Shown: in pieces, positions 46,727 through 60,300 of the stretch | How the letters are laid out: each line of letters begins with the position of its first letter | How positions within the stretch are numbered: the stretch's first letter is position 1 | Assembly (NCBI RefSeq): GCF_000264905.1 | Contig: NW_006763142.1 | Location: forward strand, 36,830-100,829 | Length of the DNA: 64,000 bases | Source of the DNA: Stereum hirsutum FP-91666 SS1 | Lineage: Eukaryota > Basidiomycota > Agaricomycetes > Russulales > Stereaceae | Reading direction: 5' to 3' | The notes under the pieces: generated by a model | Seen by the model: only the letters and a program-made list of their open reading frames with translations | Told to the model about the DNA's origin: nothing | Database searches by the model: none | Translations under genes and position numbers: made by a program

Positions 46727-49700
46727 ATGGCTCGAGGGCTCAACACTCGGGGAAGAGGAGGCTCTTTTCGTGGATTTCGTGGCGGAAACAGCTCCTTTCG
46801 CGGTGGCCGGGGACGCGGAAGAGGACGAGGGGGTTCCAACTCGACAACGGCCGACGTGAAGTTATCGAGAGATGATGAAGGGACACAACTTGCCGAACGT
46901 TTTGAACAGGTTCGGATAAATGACGAAATTGATGAGAAGTTGGGGTTCGCTCGAATCGAGCAAGGCCCACGGCGAGAGGGATGGTTAATCAATATGCATC
47001 CCGTATGAGTGTTTCTGCTATATCATTTTGAAAAGTAAAACTAACCTCGCAGGACATAAGACACTCATGAAAGATCCTGACTGGCCCGGCGGCAAAGCGG
47101 CTGTCGATTACTACTTCATTCAGGATGACGGAGGCATGTTCAAGTGTACGTATTTCTATGAGCCTTACTTCTACATTGCGTGCACGGTGAGCCCTTATAC
47201 GGTTTCTGAAAGTATCTCCCCTAAATCTGACACACGCATTAGAATGGAATGGAAACTATCATCGAGGAATGGCTCATTAAGAAGTACGAGGGCGTCATCT
47301 GTCGCATCGTTCGCGAGCGGAAAGAAGATCTTAAACAACCCAATCATCTCCTCGGACACCGTCGCCTGTATCTCCAACTTTGTTTCCGTAACGTATCCGA
47401 CCTTCTCGCCGTCCGACGTGATATTGTTCCTCTGGCTCTTGCCAATAGCGCCAAACGCAGCGCAGTCGACGCGTACGCCGAGGTCGTCAATGCAACCGCG
47501 GACGGAGGCATGTCTCTTGATGGTGATGAAAGCTGGGGCGGGGAAGCGAGCACCAGTAGTCGCCCAATCGGTCACGACCGTGACCCTCGAGAGGGCATTA
47601 TCGACGTCCGCGAGTACGACGTTCCGTACTACCTACGAACGGCCATGGACAACGAGCTTCGGGTCGGAATGTGGTATGGCGTTACGTTCAACGCTGGTCA
47701 GCCAGAGTTTGTACAGATTACCGAGAGGGTGAAACGTCCTGACCCGGTGGTCATGGCGTACGATATCGAAACGACAAAGGCGCCCCTCAAATTCCCAGAC
47801 CAGGCCATCGACCAGGTCATGATGATCTCGTACATGGTAGATGGGCAAGGGTACCTCATTACCAATCGAGAGATTGTTAGCGAAGATATTGACGACTTTG
47901 AGTACACGCCCAAGGAGGGTTACGAAGGACCTTTCATCATCTTCAACGAAGCTGACGAGGTGAGTAATATAATTTGTCTTTATGGACTCACATCTTTAAC
48001 CTCTTCATGTAGGCCGCTACGATCAGAAGGTTCTTCCAGCATATCCAAGAAGTCAAGCCGACCGTCATGGCCACATTTAACGGCGACTTCTTCGATTTTC
48101 CCTTCTTATGTGCTCGCGCCCAAACCCACGACATCGACATGTTCCTTGAAATCGGATTCGCCAAGGATTCCGAAGACGAGTTCAAGAGTCGGACATGCGT
48201 TCATATGGACTGTTTCCGCTGGGTGAAACGTGATTCGTACCTCCCGCAGGGAAGTCAAGGTCTCAAAGCCGTAACTGTCGCGAAACTTGGGTATAATCCT
48301 ATCGAACTCGACCCCGAACTCATGACACCGTAGGCAGTTTCGTTGGCCTGACCTTTCCAAGCACTCACTAAGTCTGTAGATATGCCATGGAACAACCACA
48401 AGTACTCGCACAATACTCCGTTTCCGATGCAGTAGCAACGTACTATCTCTATATGAAATACGTCCACCCGTTCATCTTTTCGCTGTGCAACGTTATTCCC
48501 CTATGTCCCGACGAGGTTTTGCGGAAGGGTACGGGTACACTGTGCGAGACATTGCTGATGGTCAGTTTATTGTTATATTATTTGAACACCTAGCTGATTC
48601 GAAGTATAGGTGGAAGCGTTTCGTGGGCATATTATCATGCCTAATCGACATGAAGAAGAGCATGGAAACATGTATCAAGGGCATCTCCTTGCGTCCGAGA
48701 CTTACGTCGGTGGACATGTCGAGGCTCTTGAAGCGGGTGTCTTCCGTAGTGACATCGAAACGGACTTCAAGATTGTCCCAAGCGCTGCCCAGAAGGTATG
48801 ACTGTCTTCGGTCGAAATCTAACGAACCTTGCTGACCAGAATGTGTGGCCAGCTCATAGACGAGCTCGATGCTGCTCTCACGTTTTGTATCACGGATGAA
48901 TCCAAGTGTTCCATGGACGACGTCACGAACTATGACGAAGTCAAGCAGCAGATACAAACCGCCCTCGAATTTATGCGCGACAACACCTCTCTTCAGGCAA
49001 AACCCCTCATTTACCATCTCGACGTCGCCGCCATGTACCCCAACATCATGTTGTCAAATCGTCTCCAGCCGGACTCCGTCGTTGACGAAGCTGCATGCGC
49101 GGTCTGCGACTACAACCGTCCCGGCAAAACCTGTGATCGTCGATTGACATGGGCTTGGAGAGGGGAATTCTTCCCCGCTCGCAGAGACGAGTTTAACATG
49201 ATCAAACATGCACTCAACCAGGAGACTTTTCCTCCGAAACGTGTAGGACTTCCACCCCGACGATTCCCTGACCTCTCGCCCTCTGAACAGACCGCGCTTC
49301 TTCATAAACGGCTTGGCGACTACTCCCGAAAAGTCTACAAGAAGATCAAAGACACCAAGGTCGAGAATCGCGAGACCATCATTTGCCAACGCGAAAACCC
49401 CTTCTATGTCGACACTGTGCGCCGATTCCGTGACCGTCGTTACGAGTACAAGGGCCTTCACAAGACGTGGAAGAAGAACCTCGATAACATTCTGGGCGAA
49501 GGGCGCTCGCTGGCCGAAGTCGACGAGGCTAAGAAACTCATCGTTGTCTACGACTCCCTTCAGCTCGCGCACAAGTGTATCCTGAACTCTTTCTATGGCT
49601 ACGTCATGCGAAAAGGTGCACGATGGCATTCGATGGAGATGGCTGGCGTGACTTGTTTGACGGGTGCCACAATCATTCAGATGGCGAGGCAGCTGGTCGA

Positions 49701-52700
49701 ACAGGTCGGTCGACCTCTGGAGCTGGATACCGATGGAATTTGGTGTATGCTTCCTGGATGTTTCCCGGAAAACTTCAAGTTCAAGTTGACGAACGGCAAA
49801 TCCATCGGTTTCTCTTACCCTTGCACCATGCTCAACCACCTCGTCCACGACCAATTCACGAATCATCAATACCACGATCTCGATCTCGAATCCGGCGAGT
49901 ACAAGGTCCACAGCGAGAACTCGATCTTCTTCGAGCTGGACGGACCATACAGGGCGATGATCCTTCCCTCGTCAAAGGAGGAGGACAAACTGCTCAAGAA
50001 GCGGTACGCAGTCTTCAACGATGATGGCACGTTGGCGGAGCTGAAGGGCTTCGAGGTCAAGCGTCGTGGCGAATTGCAGCTCATCAAGATATTCCAGTCT
50101 CAGATATTCGAGAAGTTCCTCCTCGGTACCACCACGCAGCAGTGTTATGCCGCAGTCGCGGAGGTTGCAGACCAGTGGCTGGACGTCCTCTTCAGCAAGG
50201 CGGCGGATCTTACGGACGAAGAACTCGTCGAACTCATTGCCGAGAACAGGAGTATGTCGAAGACGCTTGCTGAATACGGTGGCCAGAAATCGACCTCAAT
50301 CAGCACAGCGAAGCGCTTGGCGGAGTTTTTGGGAGACCAGATGGTCAAGGACAAGGGTCTCGCTTGCAAGTTCATCATCTCTGCCCGCCCTCTCGGCATG
50401 CCTGTCACCGACCGTGCCGTACCGGTGGCCATTTTCTCTGCCGAAGAAAGCGTAAAACGGATGTACCTTCGGAAATGGCTCAAGGATAACGGGCTCACCA
50501 ACTTCGACTTGCGCTCCATCCTCGACTGGGACTACTATATCGAACGTCTAGGCTCCGTCATCCAGAAGCTGATCACCATTCCCGCCGCTATGCAGAAGGT
50601 CCCCAACCCCGTTCCTCGTGTACGACATCCCGACTGGCTCCATCGTCGTGTTGCCGCTCTCGGAGATACGTTCCGACAGCATAAGATGACCGATTTCTTT
50701 AAGAAGCCCGGTGAGATAGCGGACCAGCCTACTCAGACCCAAACCCAGGACATCGAGGACATTGGGGATAGTGGCGATCGATCGAGTCGACCCAGAATCG
50801 CTGTAGTCAATCGCAAGCTCAAACGCAAAGTCGTAGAAGACGCAGATACACCGAAGCGCCTGCCACCTCCCCCCGATCCCTCGAAGAGTTATTCATCTTG
50901 GATCAGGGCCATGCGACCTCGGTGGAAACAGCGGCGCGCGGCGCGCACGGCAGACCCTGCCGCTGCGAATATGCCTGCTATGTTCCGTGGTGTCGCTCAG
51001 ATGAAGACATCCTCCCGATGGGACGTCGTACAGTTGCGCCCAACGAGCACCCCTGGACGTTTCAACCTCTGGCTACAGGTCAATACCGAGCTAGTCGCCC
51101 TTCCCGTTCGCATTCCACGGGAGTTCTACGTCCATATGAGGAGCGCTCCTCCCGAAGACCTATTCCAGCCCGAGCTGTACTCTTGCGATAAGGTGGTGAA
51201 GAACTTGCCTCGTAATACACCTTGCCTCAACCTATACAAGGTCTCAGTCCGGGAGGATACGTACGTCGAGGAGCAGGAGCACTTCGTCGATCTGACGAAT
51301 AATCCCAACGTTGATGGTGTCTTTGAGCTACAGGTAATATTCGTCATTTGTCTCTTCCCAACATCTATACTGAATTATCATTTTATCTAGGTCCCTCTGG
51401 TCGTGCGTGGACTTTTGAAGCTCGGCAAGACTTGTCAGACCAAAGACAACGTCATGACGCTCAACCGTGCACAAACCACTGGACTTGATCTCGAACAGCT
51501 GGAACGAGCCAACCACGGCACGAGGTCTAAATATCTTAACGAAGGTCGTGCCGGGAAGTATATCTTCCTCTTCCACGCTTGTTCACTAAACGCCCCTGTC
51601 CACGTCTTCGCCATCTTCATGCCCACTGGTGCCGTCCGTCTTCACATCGTCGATCCTGCCACCCGCCGGCAACCTATAACTCGTCTTCGCGAACAATACG
51701 AGGAGCTCCTAGAGAAGTATCAGAAAGCCAATGGCGTGAACATCTCCGTCGATTATCTTCCATCGAGAGAGTTTGCTTCGACATATCACAGCAGTGACCT
51801 CACCGCCCTTCAGGCCGTATCCCGAGAGCTTCGACTGTACGAATCCCAGTCATACACCGTCATCATCTCCTCCATGAAAGAGCAATCGTACTTCGACGAA
51901 CATTGCCCGAAGCTGTCGCGATTTCCGGTGCTCTCCATGTCCAAGTCGAAAGGACCCCACAGCTTGGATGTCTTCCCCTGGCAGTCCAATGTCGCACACA
52001 AGATGCTCAGTCGATATATCTCTCTCGGTTCGTGGATGGATCGAATGGTCGCCCTCGCAGAATACTATGACGTCCCGGTGGGCCACATCGACGGCGACCA
52101 GCCCCTCTTCCTTTCAGATCTCGAGTTCGCACGTCGACTCATCAGCCAGGATTGCGTCTTGTGGTGGTCCCCAAGTGGTTCGCCCGACCTCGGCGGTATG
52201 GAAGGCGACCAAAGGTACACGGAGGAACTTCCGCATACGGAATTCAAGTCGCCAGGGTGCTACTCGAATGTCAGTCTGGAGATCACCGTTCGCAATCTTG
52301 CCGTGAACTCGGTCCTACACTCTGTCGTAGTGAACGAACTCGAGGGTAGTGGAGGAACGACGGCATTCGACTCTGTATCTCACACTATCGATGAGTTCAA
52401 GGACGGGGAAGCCCAGCGCGATCTTACCCTTGGTGAAGCCAACATCTCACCTCAGACTTTCGGCATCATGAAGTCTATCGTTAAGGGTTGGTTGCTAGAT
52501 AAGATTCGACATGGTGTTGAGAGCCCTGCCTCGCTCACTATCGACCACTTCTGGCGATGGGTCACTTCGAAATCCTCACATCTGTACGACCCCAGCATCC
52601 ATCGCTTCATCTACGGCCTCATGCGCAAGACTTTCATCCAGCTGCTCGCCGAATTCAAACGCTTGGGCTCTCACGTCGTCTACGCAGACTTCAGTCGCAT

Positions 52701-53874
52701 TCTCCTCGTCACCTCCAAACCTCCCGGAACGGCTCATGCATACGCCACCTACCTTACCACTGCGGTTAGCTCGAACGAACTATTCCAGCACATTTTCCTG
52801 CAGACCGAACGGTTCTACGACTTTTTACTCTTCATGGATCAAGCCAATCTTGGAGGTGTCGTCTGCGAGGACCCACTCGCTGTGGTGCCTTCGAGGGACG
52901 TCTCCATCAACATGCAATGGAACATCCAGAAGTACTTGCCGCCAGCCATCCAACGGGACTTTGCCGACTTTGTCAGGTACTTCCTCGTCGAGTTGTACAA
53001 GGCACGGCAGAAGTCCAACGAGTCGTCCCGCGGTCCTCTCCGAGTTTTGGAGAACGGCGCACCAGACGCAACGCAGAAGGATACCAGTCGGTCGAAGGAG
53101 GTGGACAGCGTCAAGGAATTCATAGCGCGAAAGCTCACGCGAAAACTGTTCAAGTACATCGACAGCGTACAAACACGACACCGAGCCGCATCCGCCGACG
53201 AAGAACTTTCAGTTGATTTCGAGTTCCCCCTCCTTCCAGGCTCATATCTTCGCCTCGTCGATCCAACCCTAGAGTTCATCAAGTTCGCATGCGCGGTCTT
53301 AGAACTCGCCAAAGACTTCCAGAGCGAGATCGGCTTGCTGAAGCGAAACGCCCTCGAACTGATAGGCGTCAAGAGCTTCAACGAGCGAGCCGTCTTCCGC
53401 AACCCCTGCGAGCCTCTCAAACTCTCCAACGTTCCCTGTCGACACTGCGATGCGCTTCGCGACTTCGACTTCTGTCGTGACATGGATCTATTACCAAACA
53501 ACCTCGAGGTCTCACCAAAGTGGCTCTGCGCTGTCTGCGGCGGAGAATACGACCGGACGGCCATTGAGTTGGAGTTGATGGAGATGGTCCATGCGCTGGA
53601 ACAGACGTTCGCGCAGCAGGACTTGAAGTGTGGGAAGTGCAAGCAGGTCAGGTCGGATAACGTTTCGAGGATCTGTTCGTGTTCGGGGACGTATCAGCCG
53701 ACTTTGAGTAAGGCGGATGTGAGAAGGAAGTTGAGGACAATAGTGAATGTGGCTATTGTACATAATTTGGGGCGGTTGAAGGTGAGTTTTGGTGTCTCCT
53801 GGTGATTTTGTGCATCATTAACGGGTTTGTTCCTTTGTTTGTAGGAAACGGCACATATCGCTTTGACTGGTTAG
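46727..53874 (+). CDS. POL2: DNA polymerase epsilon catalytic subunit
   Basis: The leading-strand replicase with 3'-5' proofreading. Ten or so exons give about 2,200 aa, the normal length. Start [12 protein letters not shown] is followed by an RGG-rich leader, then GWLINMHP. The proofreading motifs are DIETTK (Exo I), NGDFFDFPF (Exo II) and [12 protein letters not shown] (Exo III). Polymerase motifs are [19 protein letters not shown] (A), [20 protein letters not shown] (B) and ELDTDGIWC (C), all diagnostic of Pol2. The CysX Fe-S site begins at ACAVC and CDRR. After the linker (KMTDFFKK), the second, inactive polymerase half (from about 51390) is intact. The C-terminus has two zinc sites, CRHC...CAVC and CGKC...CSC, for binding the other subunits. 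A last exon, [13 protein letters not shown], ends at 53874. Confidence 0.97.
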
Positions 53875-54360
53875 GCTTGTTACGCTCTGTGGTGTCGTGT
53901 GGCCTCGTAATTCATTCTCGCCTTGTTCTCCGGCATTGTACTCATACTCCAAAATCCTCGCACTTTTTTCTCTCTCTCGCTATCCTGTTGTCGATACTCG
54001 TCCATAGGGCCTTTTGTAATTTGACGAACGATTACTGCCACGCTGCACTGTCCGTCTCGAGATCTCACCAGCGAAAAACTCAGTCCTTGACGACGTTTAG
54101 GCCTTCGGCTTAAGCGCCACCATCGTCCCAGTCAACTCCCAATGAAGAGGAACGCACTCACAGCTAAACCATGAAGATACTACTTACTCCTACTAGGGAT
54201 CGAGATCCCAAGCTCATCCATTGGACTTCTAAAGACTACAACTACATCCCATAGTCTACAAGAAAATCATTCGTTACATCGCACTCATCCCCCAATTTTC
54301 TATCATGCTTGTTCATGCTATTGACCGAACTTCCTCGTTTTCGAACACTTCTAGACCCAA
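53875..54360. other. Convergent 3' intergenic region
   Basis: Lies between the stops of POL2 (plus) and the sedolisin (minus), so it holds both terminators. No gene is seen. Confidence 0.5.
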
Positions 54361-56980
54361 TCACAATCCAGCAGCAGTCCTCATCGCGAGGTAATTCGGA
54401 CTTCCCATTCCGACCACGGGGTCCCATCCACTATTTGGTCAAAAAAAAAACCCCTCAGCAACCGTTCGTAACAAAGCAAGACAAAACAAAAAAACAGGGG
54501 GAGACCTACGTAGTCGCGAAGAACCCGTCCGTACCGCAGCCAGGGTTGTTTCCTATACAAAAAAAATACGCCACAGAACGCATCAGCACTCGTCGCTTGT
54601 AAGTAACGGAGGAATCGCACCAGTCGTGATATCATTGAAGGCCTCGGGATGCGCATATATCCACGGGTTCAAGAAGCCCAGGACAGGCTGACCAGCGGCG
54701 AGGAGGTCGTCGTTGATCAGCGCTACGACGCTGGAAAAGATCGGGGACGCGCAAGCTTTTTTTTATACGTTCGCACCCAGCGAGAAAGAAGGACACGGCA
54801 TTTAGTCAGTGCGAAGTTGGATTAGATTGAGGAATAAGGAGCAATAGACTCACACGTCCCAGCAACAAGCCCAGTCCTCCCCGCATCGACAATCTCAACG
54901 CGTTCACCCTGCGCCGCGACGTCAGGGTACGCCCGACCCGAGACGTTGAATTTGCCCGCGTTCGTGTCGCCGAGGAAGTCGAGGTATCCTTCGACCGCGG
55001 AGTCCTCTACATCCACCACCACAAGTTCACATCAGCAAACCCGATGCTACGAGCAAAGGGGAGTAATGGGTGGAAAGGGACTTACGCCACGAAGGCCTGG
55101 CGAAATAGTTCGAGAATCCACCGGCAGAGAGCGCGGCTCCTTTCTCTGGGTTCACGTTCTCTGTGGCACCGACGAGGGTGGCACTGCGCGGTTGAAAACC
55201 TAATGAACATCGAATCTCAAGCCGTGAATTGGAAAAATGCATGCTTACTATGGGCACTGTTCGCAAACCCAGAATCAGTCTTAGAACCATTTGAAGGGTA
55301 GATCCGGGAAAGGAGTGGGGCAATACTCACAGTAGGGAACGTAGGCGGGAACGAGGTGCTGCATTGTACACCCGGCGTCGACGCCACGCCTCCGTCGCCG
55401 CTCGCGAAGAGGATAGAAACACCACGCGCGGTGAGTTGCATGTAGGAGTTGCACATCGCTCTGTAAGTGTAAGAATACGCAAAGAGGTCAGCATACGAAC
55501 CCCGCGCGGAAGACGCTAAGTGTTAAAAAAGAAACATACACAGTCAAGCTCTCGCTCAAACTCGCCTCTGTATCGAACCCGTAGCTAGTCGTGAACACCA
55601 ACGGCGGATTGTCCATCGCCAACAACGCGTTGATGATATCGAGGAACCCTTCGTCCGCTCCATCTTGAGTCTTTTCGCCGACGTCGACGAAGTTGACGGG
55701 GATGCCTGTGGCGAGGCCGACGGTGTATTCTGTGACAGGACGATAAAAATAAATCATTCAGAATCAAAGGTGAATGTGAGCCGGGAAAAGTACTTACGGA
55801 TATCGAGGTCCTGTAAGATCAAGGGATTGTCATGAGCGCCACTCTTAAGGACTCGGTGAGGATCTCGAGAAATGATACGTACAGCTTCAACACCCGCATC
55901 CCTCAACGTCTGGTCGTTCGTCGCACTGTCGACAGAAGTGAACGTAAACGCAGTCGACGAGTTCATATCCGGCCTGAAGGTCGTCAAGAATTGCTTCAGG
56001 TCCGCCTATATCCACCACTCAGTCAGCTCACAGCTCTTAAGAAATCGGATTGACATACCAAGTTCGCATTCTGCTCATCGAACGCTGCAACGCCCAACGT
56101 ACTTTGTGTTCCCGCGCTAGCAGGCGTCGTCGGAATATTATAGAGCGCCTGGAGACAAGCAGGAGTGATCGTGGAGTTGCAGCTAGCAGGGACCGTGGCC
56201 TGTGTGGCGTCCGAGGATGGCGAAGTCACAGTGTCCGAGTCGGGTGAGGGAGCGGAGACGGGTTTGAATGCTGAGATGGGCATGTGTCGGACTTGACCGT
56301 TGAAACTATTCAAGAGATAATCAGCATCAACACAATCCACGACTGAGGAGAAGAAGGGAGGAGGACAACTTACGAAGTCGTAGGATGCACGACCTTCACA
56401 TGTCCCTGCACCTCCTCCGGCAACGAATATTCCAACGTCAGTACCTGGGTCTCACCCGTCCCCACCCTCGTGAACGTAGAGTACTGTGTGTTCAGCATTT
56501 TGTTCGCCGTAGAGACCGGGATGTCGAATGCGAGCCAATCACCGGCGGGTGTGGCGACGTTAGGCGTGATGTCGAATGTGGCGAGCCAGGACGTGACAGC
56601 ATCGACAGATTCTTGGGTCGGTTTCACAAAGGATTCAACCTGTCATGTCAGAGATATAAATAGAAACGCATGAGATCGATTGCATCTCGAATGCAGACAG
56701 TTCTCGGAAGTACACAAACCTGATCCTTGGACAACCACTCCCTAAACGTCGGACTCGTCGGGTTACTGGCCGCCTCGAGAGCAGACTCCAGACCAGCCTG
56801 ATCGCCCATGACGAGATTGATACGCATATTCAAGACATGGTCCCCAGACGCCACACCAGACTGCACGAATTCGGCGGGAACGAAGTCTCTTTTCTCGTGA
56901 AGATTCCATCGTGGAGACGCGACAGAACGTGCGGAGGCCGACGCAGCGAAGAGGGAGAGCAGAGCGGACGAGAACAACAT
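54361..56980 (-). CDS. Secreted S53 peptidase (sedolisin / tripeptidyl-peptidase)
   Basis: An acid serine-carboxyl peptidase. MLFSSALLSLFAASASA is a signal peptide. A pro-kumamolisin activation domain (about residues 30-200) follows, with FREWLSKDQ and the STANKMLNTQYSTF block. The mature enzyme keeps the Glu/Asp pair in EADLDIQYTVG, formed across a 13-nt exon. The oxyanion Asp is in SGDGGV, SAGGFSNYF is present, and the nucleophile is in AGTSCASPIF, formed across an intron. At the C-terminus an apparent stop after GAIPPLL is avoided by an intron (GTGCGA donor). The next exons read NNPGCGTDGFFATT and then GWDPVVGMGSPNY, the usual calcium-site tail, ending AAGL-stop at 54361. There are about 12 exons. 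Presumably it degrades external protein at low pH. Confidence 0.92.
55798..55810 (-). other. 13-nt microexon of the sedolisin gene
   Basis: GACCTCGATATCC sits between an acceptor (CTTACAG) and a donor (GTAAGTAC), with introns of 72 and 68 nt on either side. It encodes DLDI and one base of the next codon, including the catalytic Asp. Skipping it would break the family motif E-A-x-L-D-[IV]-Q-Y. Confidence 0.75.
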
Positions 56981-58289
56981 GACGAAGGTATGGACAGCGT
57001 AAAGTCGTCCCCAGAGACCTTCGAATGCGAGTGCTCGAGGGAGGGAAGCACACGCGCAAAACGCGCGTCTTATAAGGAAGAACCTCGACGCGGAAGCAGA
57101 GGTCTTGGCACCGTGGCGACGGCAAGAAGGAAGACAGGATATTAGAGTGATGCCATATGGTTTGGAGGATCAGCAGCACACTTCGTTCATAGCCCCGCCC
57201 TGCCATTTCCCAAGATTCAAAGTGGCGAGTTCTGATAGCGCGTACGCGTCCACGCGACAGGGCGGTCGAGGATTCCCCGGATGAGAATAAATGGAAGGAA
57301 TGGGCTGTACTGGGCCGGATGGATCATAGGAGCATACATCCTCTGTATGCGTTCAGGGGGCAGTATTCCTATTTTAGCTATCGTGAGTGAGGGATTGCTC
57401 GGAGGAAGGAAGGCGAGTTTAGCAGCTGCAGTGGGCGATAACGCGTCGGCATCATGCTGCACACCGAATAGCAAGCTTCCATACCCACGACTTCTCTGTG
57501 CTTTCCATTTGGGCGGGACACTCGGCAACAGAACAAGAGTCAGACATGCAGACGAACTATTGACCACCGGCGAGACCTATGGACATAGGAACGAGAATTG
57601 AAATGCAACAAGTGGCACTAGGAAGTACGTTCACGAAGACGATGAGGGTCGTGCGTGCTATGGTCTCGGGGAAGACAATCCAGAGCAAAGGTTAAAGAAA
57701 TCCGTGGCTACTCAGCCCTCGATATAATCCCCAAGTAAAGTTTACGATGACTGAGGAAACCCGTGTTCTTTGAAGAAAAGTTCCCAGGAAGTTAGAGCAG
57801 CACGTAGTAGTACGTTTGGGCTTACTAGGAGTATGATTCTTCTGTCAACAAACGAAGAGCTTACCAGCTCAAATAATCGGTGAATGTGCAACGGTCAACA
57901 CCCCAAAGCAAATCCAGAGGAGGAAAGACTGTGAAGAGCTTCGAAAAACGCCCGGGTCGTCTGGCCAGTCGAGGGTACGTATCGGTTCGGAGAGTACCCC
58001 TGTCCACGTTGCAGCCCGTGTCTTCCCGTGTCTCCTCAGGGTTTAAGTTGCACAGAGCCAGGTCCCGGTAAGACGGGTTATCCGCTGGGGACACGACCGT
58101 CGACAAGAGCGGGCTGCGGGCGCCCCAAAATAAAAAGCCAAGGACGGGAATTCCCGGTCGCCTCTTGCCCTTGTCCTCCATTTTTGGGCCTTTGTCGGTT
58201 TCGTATAAATGCTCGTTGCTTTGTTCCTTCCCTTGGGCGATCACCTTGTCCCCTCGCAGCTTCCTTTTTCATCGACGCATCGACGCGTT
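56981..58289. other. Sedolisin promoter and spacer
   Basis: The first few hundred bases should hold the sedolisin promoter. Frames at 57217-57567 (minus) and 57281-57601 (plus) overlap each other, have no domain and are not called. The right end passes into the tandem repeat array. Confidence 0.4.
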
Positions 58290-58703
58290 GAGTCCCGGGA
58301 CCATGAACACGTACAGGCAAACGTGGGAGCCGTCGACCACAAAGTAAAGCACGGTCGTTCGCTGGGACAGGTATGTGCGCTTTCGTTCGACGAGACGGAT
58401 TCAGCTCAGGTTTACTTTGACAACACAATGCAATAGGTAATCTAGACCTCGATCGACAGAAGGAAAAGTACAAACGATAGGCCATCCCCGGCGTGTATAC
58501 GAGGAGAGCGCCACCGTCATGATCAACTAACCCGGAAGGAAGAACAGACAAAGCAAGAGGGAGAAAGGAAAAAGAGGTATGTACACCCAACACCTATCCG
58601 ATCCGATATAAATATGAAACCATCCACAGGTCCATCCCGGGCCTCTTCGACCAGCACCATCGATGTCCACCCCCATCCTATCGCAGCCCGTCCACCCACC
58701 CCT

Positions 58704-60300
58704 TCAAACCGCCATCGCGAACATCTCGTACCGGGACATATCGACAGCCCCAGGTAACTTCATCTCTTCTTCCTCCGACTCGCCGAGAACGGCATCCTTG
58801 AGATGACCGAGGTGACTAGTGAACACAGATGTCTAAGGCGTCATTGTCAGTGTTTGATCGGGAGACAGATGATGAGGATAAAAATGCAAACTCACGTTGA
58901 GCTACTGTCCCTTCATGGACTCGGCGGCTCAGTGGCTTGTGTTTTGTCTTCATACAGTGTCTCCAGGTCGGGTATTTCGCGCGTCCTGGCCATCATCTCC
59001 ATTATCGCGGTAGCTTCGAGCTCGGGGTTGAGCTCGATCTTAGTGGGGGCCCATATGTCGGGCTCCAGCAACGACTCCACATGGCTGAAGTGGTAGCCAT
59101 CGACTCCACAATGAACGAGGCGTTTTTGGGGCTGGATTGGGCGAGGGATGTCGACGAAAGCCCCGATAGGGCGCCGGTATTGTGGTGGCACTTCCCCAAT
59201 TACCCGCCCACAGTATAACCAGTGTATTAACTGGTTATAGATCTGGCCCTGGTGTGTTGCTGTGGTCAGTTGAATGTTTATTGGGCCTGGGTGCATGGGA
59301 CTTACCGGCTTTGGTGAAACCGGAGGCAGATACGAGAGAGCGCGCAGGTGCATTGCGCTAGCAGACATCGTCCCCGAGACTTGGGAGGGGACTAGGTCGA
59401 AGTCCCCTATCGCCTGCCTTGTGCTGACCTCTGGGTCAGACTGTATCTACACCAGACCTCGTATCAGCACACTGCCCATGTCTCATGAACGAACCTAGAC
59501 TTGGGACAAAGGACGAAGAGGAAGGGCATGCACATACCCGGAGTGGGGCCACGATCGGTCGTCTCTCGTGACGAGGTACCCTGGTGCCCGGGTACATTGT
59601 CATCCACTCCGACCGCGTCATGCGACGACGAGGGTTCGGCGGCGGCGGCATCTGAGGCAGGATGATGATGAGACGATGAGACGAGGCCTAAGATGTATAG
59701 GGGATGTGGCCCATCATGTCTCGTATCCCAGGCGCACATCGATCCTTGGCGCATATACCCTAGGATGATGATGCGCGTCACTATGTCTGCCATGCATGTA
59801 CGAGAGATCCACTGCTCGATGGCCACAGCCGACGGCCCTGTGGAGGACGCCGACCGTGACCATCGTGAGCAGCCTCCTTGACCGACGCCACCCATCGCCA
59901 TGCGACATATGGGTGAGGGTGGAGACAGAGGCGGGGAAGGGAACAATGGAGAAGGGGGGTAGGAGATAGCTATGACAAACGAGCGAACGAAGAGGGACGG
60001 GCGTAAAGGGAGACAGGGTAGGAGGAGAGGGAAAAAAGGGACGAGAGGGCTCACCTGCATACTGCTGCTACTTGCTGCCCTCTCCGAACTTTCGATCCTT
60101 TCCTCCTCCGCATTCTCAACGCCCGAACCTCCCAATGGCCTAGGCTGTGCTTTCGGGGTAGTGTCAGGGGACACTGTCCCGTCGTTGTGGTTGGTAGTGT
60201 TGGATTCGGAAGACTGACACAAAGAAAGCAAAGTCGCGACACATGAGTACATCTCCCTATGCGCGCTGCTCGTCGTTCATAGTGAGCCGGCACTCACCAT
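58704..60300 (-). pseudogene. Orphan-family gene, copy A, probably degenerate
   Basis: The exon pattern matches copy B: a start codon that is an exon by itself (60300-60298), then 60213-60055, 59648-59538, 59440-59306, 59248-58895 and 58815-58704. The exon 2 start SSESNTT and the SQVSGT and GYHFSHVESLLEPDIWAP segments align with copy B. In exon 5 the frame meets a stop after EPPSP (58912), just before a splice donor that is conserved in copy B. The last exon keeps EMKLPGAVDMSRYE but ends soon after, lacking about 65 residues present in B. Either the copy now ends at 58912 or it is a decaying pseudogene. No known domain. Confidence 0.6.

Noticed and set aside
49054..49911. 285-codon minus-strand open frame
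   Set aside because: Antisense shadow of POL2 exons; the plus-strand frame there carries the polymerase motifs.
54593..54620. Sedolisin stop after GAIPPLLTSDEC
   Set aside because: Reading through an intron instead gives the family's standard NNPGCGTDGF and GWDP tail, so the earlier stop is intronic.
57217..57601. Two opposed frames of about 110 codons
   Set aside because: They overlap, carry no domains and lack supporting introns.
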